This document shows, piece after piece, positions 1-6,772 of a stretch of 15,677 nucleotides of DNA (positions are counted from its first letter, which is position 1; each line of letters starts with the position of its first letter). Under the pieces are notes generated by a model, which was not told the DNA's origin, did no database searches, and saw nothing but the letters and a program-made list of their open reading frames with translations. The position numbers and the translations under genes are program-made. Source of the stretch: DATGMB01 sp035293845 (GTDB lineage Bacteria; Acidobacteriota; Terriglobia; Bryobacterales; Bryobacteraceae). Location: positions 1 to 15,677 of the forward strand of contig DATGMB010000076.1 of NCBI GenBank assembly GCA_035293845.1, in the 5' to 3' direction.

Positions 1-357
1 TTAAACGTGCCCTTCCAGCATCTTCTGGACTTCGGCTTTGCCGATCGCGCCGACCCGCTGCTCCACCACCTGGCCGCCGCGGAACAGCAGCAGGGTGGGG
101 ATGCCCCGGATGTTGTAGCGCATGGCCGTGCCGTTGTTGGCGTCCACGTCCAGTTTGCCCACCTTGATCTTGCCCGCGTACTCCTTGGCAATGGTCTCGA
201 TGGTCGGCGCCATCATCCGGCACGGGCCGCACCATTCGGCCCAAAAGTCCACCAGGACCGGCACCTCGGACCGGAGCACGTCCCGGTCGAAATCCGCGTC
301 GGTGAAGGTCAGGGTGTGGTGCCCCTCGGTCGAAGTTAGCGTATCGTGAACTGCCAT
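1..357 (-). CDS. trxA: Thioredoxin
   Basis: Small cytoplasmic thiol-disulfide oxidoreductase that reduces protein disulfides and is recharged by thioredoxin reductase. The 118-residue product has the classic WCGPC active site (Cys43, Cys46), the buried acid Asp37 before it, and the cis-proline loop R-G-I-P-T (Pro87). The 44-residue spacing from the first cysteine to the cis-proline matches E. coli TrxA. It carries about ten extra N-terminal residues before the thioredoxin fold, and no signal peptide, so it should act in the cytoplasm. The ATG start is supported by an AGGAG five bases upstream. The gene is complete: the stop codon is the first three bases of the window. It lies 42 bp downstream of glgA on the same strand, so it may be read from the glgA transcript. 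Confidence 0.97.
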   Translation of the reverse strand: MAVHDTLTSTEGHHTLTFTDADFDRDVLRSEVPVLVDFWAEWCGPCRMMAPTIETIAKEYAGKIKVGKLDVDANNGTAMRYNIRGIPTLLLFRGGQVVEQRVGAIGKAEVQKMLEGHV

Positions 358-362
358 CTTGT

Positions 363-367
363 CTCCT
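363..367 (-). promoter_or_regulatory. Ribosome binding site of trxA
   Basis: The minus strand reads AGGAG with five bases before the ATG. This is one of the few textbook Shine-Dalgarno sites in the window; glgA and the phosphatase gene lack one. Confidence 0.75.
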
Positions 368-399
368 AAGTAATTAGAATCCCGCGCGGCGCAAAGGAT

Positions 400-1833
400 T
401 CAGGCCGCTTCCGCCCGTCCCGCGAGTTGCCGGTACAGGGCCGCGTAAGCCGCGGCCGAAGCGCCCCAGGAGAAATCCTGCCGCATGCCCCGGAGCATCA
501 TTCCCCGCCACTCATCCGCGTTCGCGTACGCCCTCGCCGCCGACCGGACCGCGCCCAGCAGCGCCTGCCCGGTATACTCCTGGAACTTGAATCCCGTGCT
601 GCCATCCACGATAGTATCATTCAGTCCACCCGTGGCGCGCACCACCGGTACGGTTCCATAACGCAAGCTATACATCTGGTTGAGCCCGCAGGGCTCGTAG
701 CGGCTGGGCATCAGGAACAGATCGGCGCCGGCCTCGATGCGGTGCGCGAGGCCGTTATCGAAGCCGATGCGCACGGCGATCCGCCCCGGGTTTTCGGCCT
801 GCATCCTACGGAAGAACTCTTCGTACTCGGGATCGCCGGTGCCGAGCGCCACGATGGAGACGCCTTCGGCCACGATCTCCGCCGCCACGTCCGCCAGGAT
901 GTCGGTCCCCTTCTGCCGGGTGAACCGCGAGACGATCCCCGCAAGCGGCCGGTCCATGGCGTCGGCTGGCAGCCCGAATTCCTCGATCAGCCGCTGCTTG
1001 CAGACCCGCTTGCCCGCCAGGTCGTCGGACGAGTAGGTGGCCGGGAGCAGCCGGTCGACATCCGGGCTCCATTCGCGGTAATCGACGCCGTTCAGAATGC
1101 CGGTCAGCACGGCCGAGCGCGCCCGCAGCGCGCCATCGAGTCCGAAGCCGTACTCCGGCGTCTGGATCTCCCGCGCATAGGTCGGGCTCACGGTCGAGAG
1201 CGCGTCCGCCAGCGCGATTCCGCCCTTGATGTAGCTGACACGGCCGAAGAACTCCATGGCATCCGGGTGGAACAGCGCCGGATCGAGCGCGGCGTCCGCC
1301 AGGGCCGTTTTCGGAAACAGCCCCTGGTAGCCGAGGTTGTGGATGGTGAACAGCGTGCGCACGCCCGCAAAGGTCGGGTCGGTCGAGAAGGTGGTGCGGA
1401 GATAGGCGGGCACCAGGCCCGTCTGCCAGTCGTGGCAGTGCAGCACATCCGCCTGGAACAGGAAGCGAACCACCGCGATGGCCGCCCGCGCGAACACGGC
1501 AAAGCGGATGTGGTTGTCCGGGTAATCGAGGCCCGATTCGCCATACAGCCCCTTGCGCTGGTAGAGCGGCGGGCAATCCACCACGTACAGCGGAAACTCC
1601 GCCGGCGCTTCGTAGATGGCGCAATCGTACCGCGACGGCCCGAGGTAAACCGCGAGCCCGTCATAGACCCGCCGCGCGGTCTTCAGGTCGATCGAAGCGT
1701 AGCGCGGAATGACCACCGCCACTTCTTCGCCGCGCGCCCGCAGCGCCGCGGGGAGAGCCCCCAGCACATCCGCCAGCCCGCCGGTCTTAGCCAGCGGGGC
1801 GCACTCCGACGCGATCATGAGGACGCGGGCCAC
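400..1833 (-). CDS. glgA: Glycogen synthase (ADP-glucose type, GT5)
   Basis: Transfers glucose from ADP-glucose to the non-reducing end of a growing alpha-1,4-glucan (glycogen synthesis, cytoplasm). The 477-residue product has the expected length and all family marks: K16-T-G-G-L-A-D-V in the N-terminal Rossmann domain, H134-D-W, F-T-I-H166-N-L-G-Y-Q-G, S-R303-F-T-x-Q-K308-G in the C-terminal domain, and the E380-P-C-G-L loop holding the catalytic glutamate. The likely start is GTG at 1831-1833. The in-frame ATG five codons later would remove the first beta strand leading to K-T-G-G. There is no Shine-Dalgarno site, but a TACAAT lies six bases upstream of the GTG, so the mRNA may be leaderless. 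It is divergent from the phosphatase gene with 50 bp between them, and trxA follows downstream. Confidence 0.97.
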   Translation of the reverse strand: MARVLMIASECAPLAKTGGLADVLGALPAALRARGEEVAVVIPRYASIDLKTARRVYDGLAVYLGPSRYDCAIYEAPAEFPLYVVDCPPLYQRKGLYGESGLDYPDNHIRFAVFARAAIAVVRFLFQADVLHCHDWQTGLVPAYLRTTFSTDPTFAGVRTLFTIHNLGYQGLFPKTALADAALDPALFHPDAMEFFGRVSYIKGGIALADALSTVSPTYAREIQTPEYGFGLDGALRARSAVLTGILNGVDYREWSPDVDRLLPATYSSDDLAGKRVCKQRLIEEFGLPADAMDRPLAGIVSRFTRQKGTDILADVAAEIVAEGVSIVALGTGDPEYEEFFRRMQAENPGRIAVRIGFDNGLAHRIEAGADLFLMPSRYEPCGLNQMYSLRYGTVPVVRATGGLNDTIVDGSTGFKFQEYTGQALLGAVRSAARAYANADEWRGMMLRGMRQDFSWGASAAAYAALYRQLAGRAEAA

Positions 1834-1839
1834 GAGGGA

Positions 1840-1845
1840 ATTGTA
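1840..1845 (-). promoter_or_regulatory. Candidate -10 element of glgA
   Basis: The minus strand reads TACAAT, one base from the sigma-70 consensus, ending six bases before the GTG start. Transcription would begin at or next to the start codon. I see no convincing -35 at 16-18 bp, so this rests on the hexamer and its position alone. Confidence 0.4.
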
Positions 1846-1865
1846 GCAAGGCCCGGCCGCCGCGC

Positions 1866-1871
1866 TACCAT
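1866..1871 (+). promoter_or_regulatory. Candidate -10 element of the phosphatase gene
   Basis: TACCAT lies 12 bp before the ATG at 1884 in the divergent gap. There is no Shine-Dalgarno site, so a leader of about six bases is predicted. The only -35-like match is a poor TTGTAG at a 19-bp spacing. Confidence 0.28.
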
Positions 1872-1883
1872 GGTCTTTTCCCC

Positions 1884-3440
1884 ATGAAGCGCCTCATTTC
1901 CCTCCTTCTCGCCCTGGCCCTGGCTACGCTTGCGGCCGCTGCGGGGCCCAAGCCGAAGCTGATCCTCGCTATCGTCATCGACCAGTTCCGCTACGATTAC
2001 CTTCTCCGCTTCCGCGCCGATTACCACGACGGCCTCGACCGGCTGCTTACGCACGGCGCCGTCTTCACCGACGCGCACTACCCGCAGGGCGCCACTGTCA
2101 CGGCCGTCGGCCATTCCACGTTCCTGACCGGCGCGCCGCCGGCCATGAGCGGCATCATCGCCAACGCCTGGTACGACCGCGAATCCGCGTCAATGGTCAC
2201 CAGTGTGAGCGATCCCCGGACCACTTTGGTAGGCGCGCCCGGCACGCACCCCGGCTCTTCGCCGCGCCGTCTGCTGGTCAGCACGGTCGGCGACGAGCTG
2301 AAAATGTCCGGCTCGGATTCCCACGTGGTCAGCGTGTCGATCAAGGACCGCAGCGCCATTCTCCCCGGCGGCCACATGGCCGATGGCGCCTACTGGTACG
2401 ACGAGCCCGCGCACTCCTGGGTGACCAGCACTTATTACCGCGGCGCCCTTCCCGAGTGGGTCCAGCGGATCAATGCCGCGCAGCCCGCCCAACGCTATGC
2501 CGGCGCGCGATGGCTTCCGGTGGACGGGCCGGCCACGGCCAAGCCCTTCTGCACGATGGCGCCGGAGCCGGGCATCCGCCGCTGCGGGTCGATTGAAGCT
2601 TCTCCCTACGGCAACGAGATGATCGAGGACTTCGCCGAGCGCGCGCTCGATGCCGAAAAGCTCGGCGGCCACAAGGGTACCGATATTCTGGCGGTCAGCT
2701 TCTCCTCGAACGATTACGTCGGCCACGCCGTCGGGCCCGACGATCCCGCCGTCCGCGACATTTCGATCCGCACCGACCGCCTGATCGGCAAGCTGCTGCA
2801 GAGGGCCGAGCAGCGCGTGGGAGCAGGCAACGTGCTGGTCGTCCTGACCGGCGACCACGGCGTCTCCCCCGTTCCCGAGGTCAACCAGGCGCGCCGCATG
2901 CCCGGCGGCCGGCTCAACGAGAAGGAGTTCCTGGCGCACCTCAACAATGCGTTGAGCAAGCGCTTCGGCCCCGGCCAGTGGCTGGTGCCGGGCGCCGCGC
3001 CCGTGATGCCGTACCTGAATCTGGAGCTCGTCGACTCCCATAAGCTCGACCGCGCCGAGGTCGAGCGGGTGGCCGCGGATGCCGCACGTGCCGAGCCCCA
3101 CATCGCGCGCGTGTACACGCGCTCCCAGCTTCTGGCCGGCCAGGCCGGGCCGGATGCCATCGCCCACGCGGTGGCGCTCAGTTTCTTCGCCCCGCGCTAT
3201 GGCGACCTTCTCATTCTGCCCGAGCCCTACTACCTTTTCGAGGCCTCCGGCACCTCTCACGGCACGCCGTACGACTACGACAACCACGTTCCGGTGATCT
3301 TCGCCGGTCCCGGCATCAAGCCCGGCACCTACACGGGGCGGATTCTGGTGAACGACATCGCCCCCACGCTGGCGCAGATTCTCGGCGTGGAGACGCCGGC
3401 GGGTTCTATCGGCAGGGTGCTGGGGGAGATGCTGAACTAA
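1884..3440 (+). CDS. Secreted PafA-like alkaline phosphatase / phosphodiesterase superfamily protein
   Basis: Probably a periplasmic or secreted phosphomonoesterase that frees phosphate from organic esters. The 518-residue product has a Sec signal peptide (residues 1 to about 20, M-K-R then a hydrophobic run ending A-A-A-A). Metal ligands of the alkaline phosphatase fold are visible: D33, S-S-N-D-Y-V-G-H, T-G-D-H-G and S-H-G-T. The nucleophile is Thr73 in T-V-T-A-V-G-H. Asn94 (I-I-A-N) lies 21 residues later, and K154-D-R156 follows, which reproduces the Thr79/Asn100/Lys162/Arg164 set of the phosphate-irrepressible phosphatase PafA. That set favours monoesters over diesters or sulfates. The start is the ATG next to the signal peptide; no Shine-Dalgarno site is seen. 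It stands apart from the VWFA-like gene by 69 bp, so co-transcription is possible but unproven. Confidence 0.88.
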   Translation: MKRLISLLLALALATLAAAAGPKPKLILAIVIDQFRYDYLLRFRADYHDGLDRLLTHGAVFTDAHYPQGATVTAVGHSTFLTGAPPAMSGIIANAWYDRESASMVTSVSDPRTTLVGAPGTHPGSSPRRLLVSTVGDELKMSGSDSHVVSVSIKDRSAILPGGHMADGAYWYDEPAHSWVTSTYYRGALPEWVQRINAAQPAQRYAGARWLPVDGPATAKPFCTMAPEPGIRRCGSIEASPYGNEMIEDFAERALDAEKLGGHKGTDILAVSFSSNDYVGHAVGPDDPAVRDISIRTDRLIGKLLQRAEQRVGAGNVLVVLTGDHGVSPVPEVNQARRMPGGRLNEKEFLAHLNNALSKRFGPGQWLVPGAAPVMPYLNLELVDSHKLDRAEVERVAADAARAEPHIARVYTRSQLLAGQAGPDAIAHAVALSFFAPRYGDLLILPEPYYLFEASGTSHGTPYDYDNHVPVIFAGPGIKPGTYTGRILVNDIAPTLAQILGVETPAGSIGRVLGEMLN

Positions 3441-3443
3441 GCC

Positions 3444-3464
3444 CAGGAGACAGGAGTCAGGAGC
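3444..3464 (+). repeat. Tandem heptamer repeat, three copies of CAGGAGN
   Basis: Three back-to-back seven-base units (CAGGAGA, CAGGAGT, CAGGAGC) begin three bases after the phosphatase stop codon. The last base of each unit varies. The 7-base period is shared with the G-rich arrays near 4600 and 4760. Confidence 0.85.
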
Positions 3465-3490
3465 CGCCAGCGCGCGGATTTCGCCCGCGG

Positions 3491-3496
3491 TAGAAT
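3491..3496 (+). promoter_or_regulatory. Candidate -10 element of the VWFA-like gene
   Basis: TAGAAT lies 13 bp before the ATG at 3510, predicting a leader of about seven bases. An AGGA at 3497-3500 could serve as a weak ribosome binding site nine bases from the ATG, although it would fall at or before the predicted transcription start. No -35 match is seen. Confidence 0.35.
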
Positions 3497-3509
3497 AGGA
3501 CCAACCGTC

Positions 3510-4586
3510 ATGTCCCCGCTTTACCGTATTGCCGCAGCTTCCGCCTGCGCCATTTTGCTCGTTCCCGCGGCGCTCCCGCAGGCCGCCAAGACGCAACCGG
3601 CTCCGGCAGCAGCGCAGCAGCCGACGTTCAGCAGCACAGCGACCGAAGTCATCGTGCCGGTTACGGTCACGGACAACAAGGGCAAGTTCGTCTCCAACCT
3701 GGTGGCGTCGGACTTCCGCGTGCTGGACGAGGGCAAGCCGCAGCGCATCCAGTTCTTCAGCCACGCCGAAAAGCAGCCCATCGTGGTCGGCTTCCTGGTG
3801 GACCAGAGCAATAACATGAAGATCCACTGGTCGAAGTACGAGGAGGCGCTCGAAGAGCTGGTCTACGACCTGCTGCCGGGAGATCCGCGCTACGCGGGCT
3901 ACCTCATCACCTATTCCAATGAGCCCGAGCTCAAGGTGAACACCACCAGCGATTCCGAAAAGCTGCTGGACCAGATCCGCAAGCTCAAGCCAGCGGGCGG
4001 CGCCGCCATGTACGACGCCATCTACAAGGCGTGCACCACGCGCTCGCTGATCAAGGGCGAGCCCTATGAGCCGCGCCGCATCATCATCATTGTCGGGGAC
4101 GGCCACGATAGCGCCAGCTCGAAGACCATGGCGCAGGTCCTGGAGCTCGCCAAGCGCCAGTTCGTCACCATCTATGCGGTCAACACGACCGCGTTCGGCA
4201 TGATCAACGAGGACCGCGACACGCTGGAGCGCCTGGCCAACGAGACGGGAGGCCACGTGGAGTACCCGCTCGACAACCCTTACAAGGACGTCTCTGGCTA
4301 TCTCTCGAACCCGCAGGATGCCGGCAATTACGCGATGGTGGTGGGCACCGGCGCCTACTCCTCGCAGATCGCAGCCGGCATCACGCGCTCGGTGGCAAGC
4401 CTTCTGGGCGAGATCACCACGCAGTACGTGCTGCGCTACATCCCGGATGTGGACGCCGACGCGAAGCCGAAAGTGTTCCGACGCATCAAGGTGGATGTTC
4501 CCAGCCTGCCCAATGTCATCATCCACGCCCGCGACGGCTACTATCCGAATCCGGTGCCCGGATCGGCGCCTCCCAGCGCCCAATAA
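3510..4586 (+). CDS. VWFA-related (Acidobacterial family) secreted protein
   Basis: Exported von Willebrand factor A-like protein of 358 residues; its ligand and role are not known. Residues 1 to about 26 form a Sec signal peptide, followed by an Ala/Pro/Gln-rich linker. Residues 43-85 match the usual leading strand pair of the family (T-E-V-I-V-P-V-T-V-T-D-N-K-G and D-F-R-V-L-D-E-G-K-P-Q). The A domain runs from about 90 to 310. The metal site looks altered: the first loop is D98-Q-S-N-N instead of D-x-S-x-S, and G-G-A-A at 163-166 stands where G-G-T-A is common, while G-D197-G-H-D200 is kept. The C-terminal part (V-L-R-Y, then R-R-I-K-V-D-V and R-D-G-Y-Y) is typical of this family. No membrane anchor is visible beyond the signal. 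Confidence 0.87.
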   Translation: MSPLYRIAAASACAILLVPAALPQAAKTQPAPAAAQQPTFSSTATEVIVPVTVTDNKGKFVSNLVASDFRVLDEGKPQRIQFFSHAEKQPIVVGFLVDQSNNMKIHWSKYEEALEELVYDLLPGDPRYAGYLITYSNEPELKVNTTSDSEKLLDQIRKLKPAGGAAMYDAIYKACTTRSLIKGEPYEPRRIIIIVGDGHDSASSKTMAQVLELAKRQFVTIYAVNTTAFGMINEDRDTLERLANETGGHVEYPLDNPYKDVSGYLSNPQDAGNYAMVVGTGAYSSQIAAGITRSVASLLGEITTQYVLRYIPDVDADAKPKVFRRIKVDVPSLPNVIIHARDGYYPNPVPGSAPPSAQ

Positions 4587-4588
4587 AC

Positions 4589-4616
4589 GGGGGTTGGGGA
4601 TTGGGGATCGGGGGCC
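4589..4616 (+). repeat. G-rich heptamer array (4 units of GGGGNNN), potential G-quadruplex
   Basis: Four seven-base units (GGGGGTT, GGGGATT, GGGGATC, GGGGGCC) start two bases after the VWFA-like stop codon. Four G-runs of four or five bases with loops of 2, 3 and 3 bases fit the intramolecular G-quadruplex pattern on the plus strand. The array is nearly the reverse complement of the one at 4746-4773. Confidence 0.85.
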
Positions 4617-4663
4617 GCGGCTTTCCGGCTCGCTGGACCAGTACGGTTTCCCGTTCGCGGTGG

Positions 4664-4693
4664 TTGGTTTTCCGCCGATAAGCACGTTAGGAT
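4664..4693 (+). promoter_or_regulatory. Candidate promoter for the S24 protease-mutY unit
   Basis: TTGGTT (4664-4669), an 18-bp spacer and TAGGAT (4688-4693) form a moderate sigma-70-like match inside the loop between the two inverted G-rich arrays. It is the best match I see upstream of the S24 gene. Transcription would start near 4700. Confidence 0.35.
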
Positions 4694-4745
4694 AGTGACT
4701 TAATTTAGGTGGGCCAGGATCAGGAACCAAGTGTTGGGGAACGGC

Positions 4746-4773
4746 GACCCCCAACCCCCGATCCCCAACCCCC
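4746..4773 (-). repeat. Inverted G-rich heptamer array, potential G-quadruplex on the minus strand
   Basis: Read on the minus strand, four units GGGGGTT, GGGGATC, GGGGGTT, GGGGGTC lie in tandem, with four G-runs of four or five bases and loops of 2, 3 and 2 bases. Positions 4748-4773 pair with 4589-4614 at 23 of 26 bases, plus one G-T wobble, across a 133-base loop. The array ends eight bases before the chosen start of the S24 protease gene. Confidence 0.85.
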
Positions 4774-4780
4774 AGTCCGC

Positions 4781-5568
4781 ATGCCGTCCATCATCCCCAT
4801 CGCCGGCCGCCGCGAAGGCGCCTACGTGCTCCTGGAAGCGGCTCTGCCCGGGCGGCCGGTCACACCGGTGGGAATTCTGTTGATCGATCCTGCGGCCGAC
4901 CGCGGCTGGTTGAGGCTTCGCGCCGATTTTTCCTCGCTCACGGACGATACCGAAGTCTTCGACGCGCTCGAAGAGGATCTGCGCGCCCGCCTGGCCGAAC
5001 AGGGCGCCGGAGCGCTGCTCGCCGCGCTCGAGGATTCGCTTTCGAACGCGCTGCGGATTTCCGAGCGCCGCAAGGTCGAAGTCGATTCCTTCAGCCGGGT
5101 CCTCGAAAAGCTCTACGCGGAGCACGTGGAGCCGGTCGCGGCCGCGCCCTTCCGCACGCACCTCCCGCTCTACAGCCTGCGGGCGGCGGCCGGCCGGCTC
5201 GGCGAGGAAATGGAGGTCGAGCCGGAAGACTGGGTGCCCGCGCCCGAGGGCATGCGGCTTTCCGAGGACCTGTTCGTGGCGCACGTGGTCGGGCAATCCA
5301 TGGAGCCGCGCATCCCGGATGGCAGCCTGAACCTGTTCCGCTTTCACCCGGCCGGTTCGCGCCAGGGCAAGATCCTGCTCATTCAGCGCTTCGGCGTGCT
5401 CGACGAAACCGCGCGCTTCACCGTGAAGCGCTACACCAGCCGCAAGCGCGTGACCGGCGGCGACGGGGAAGATGTCCAGTGGGAACACGAGCAGATCCGC
5501 CTCGAGCCACTCAACCCCGCCTTCGAGCCCTGGGATGTGGAGCCGCAGGATTTTGCGGTCGTCGCGGA

Positions 5569-5590
<22 letters not shown>
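4781..5590 (+). CDS. S24-family (LexA/UmuD-type) autoprotease with a non-HTH N-terminal domain
   Basis: Likely a self-cleaving serine protease of the LexA/UmuD/phage-repressor group. With the ATG at 4781 the product has 269 residues. The C-terminal half aligns with LexA by eye: L-P-L-Y then A-A-A137-G138 as the scissile Ala-Gly, G-Q-S173-M-E-P as the nucleophile loop, and F-T-V-K216 as the general base. The 36-residue spacing from the cleavage site to the serine is close to LexA's 35. The N-terminal 120 residues show no helix-turn-helix. They begin with a strand-rich stretch (V-G-I-L-L-I-D-P) and continue as a helical region; a DUF3037-like fold is possible but weakly supported. A GTG at 4709 would add 24 Pro-rich residues translated from the heptamer array, so I reject it, although the ATG has no clear ribosome binding site. 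The stop overlaps the start of mutY, implying coupled translation. Confidence 0.8.
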
Positions 5591-6579
<989 letters not shown>

Positions 6580-6592
6580 GTTCTCCCAGTGA

Positions 6593-6651
6593 GCCGCCGA
6601 TCAACGCCGATGGAAAGGATTTATCGGCGTTGATCTGCGTTCATCGGCGGC
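6593..6651. repeat. Hairpin built from 10-base repeat units
   Basis: The right arm (6623-6651) is three ten-base units, ATCGGCGTTG, ATCTGCGTTC and ATCGGCGGC (the third lacks its last base). The left arm (6593-6611) is the exact reverse complement of units one and three. Folding gives a 10-bp inner stem with an 11-base loop, a 9-bp outer stem, and the middle unit looped out as a 10-base bulge. It begins 13 bp after the mutY stop codon. No T-run follows, so it is not a standard terminator. Confidence 0.85.
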
Positions 6652-6728
6652 CCGGAATGGGCGAAAAGGAATTTGGCGCCGGCTTCCGTTCTATCTGCTG
6701 AAAGGACCGTTTTAGGTACTCCGTCTCA

Positions 6729-6757
6729 TTGACCCGAGGAGGCTCGCGGAGTATTCT
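6729..6757 (+). promoter_or_regulatory. Promoter of the DUF1549/DUF1501/Ig-like operon
   Basis: TTGACC (6729-6734), an exact 17-bp spacer and TATTCT (6752-6757) make the best sigma-70-like promoter in the window. Predicted transcription starts near 6764, leaving about nine bases before the ATG at 6773. A GAGGAGG at 6736-6742 lies between the -35 and -10 and would not be transcribed, so it cannot act as this gene's ribosome binding site. Confidence 0.65.
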
Positions 6758-6772
6758 TTAGTCCATTTGGCT

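Noticed and set aside
427..1887. 486-codon plus-strand frame opposite glgA
   Set aside because: Shadow of a certain glycogen synthase gene; the composition is Arg/His/Pro-rich and has no domain signature.
4727..4737. CCAA-gtg-TTGG palindrome upstream of the S24 gene as an SOS-type operator
   Set aside because: Only four bases per arm and unlike known LexA boxes; such palindromes are common by chance.
2190..4754. 854-codon open frame on the minus strand spanning the phosphatase and VWFA-like genes
   Set aside because: High-GC shadow frame: it crosses two well-identified plus-strand genes and the intergenic repeats, and its translation is a low-complexity mix rich in Ala, Gly, Arg, His and Val without any family motif.
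4709..4780. Upstream GTG start for the S24 protease gene
   Set aside because: It would translate the inverted heptamer array into a Pro-rich tail unlike any S24 protein. It is kept as an alternative because the short-leader pattern with TAGGAT at 4688 would also fit it.
5479..5568. N-terminal extension of mutY inside the S24 gene
   Set aside because: The added residues are Arg/Gly/Cys-rich shadow sequence. Starting at 5569 places all catalytic residues within a few positions of those in E. coli MutY.
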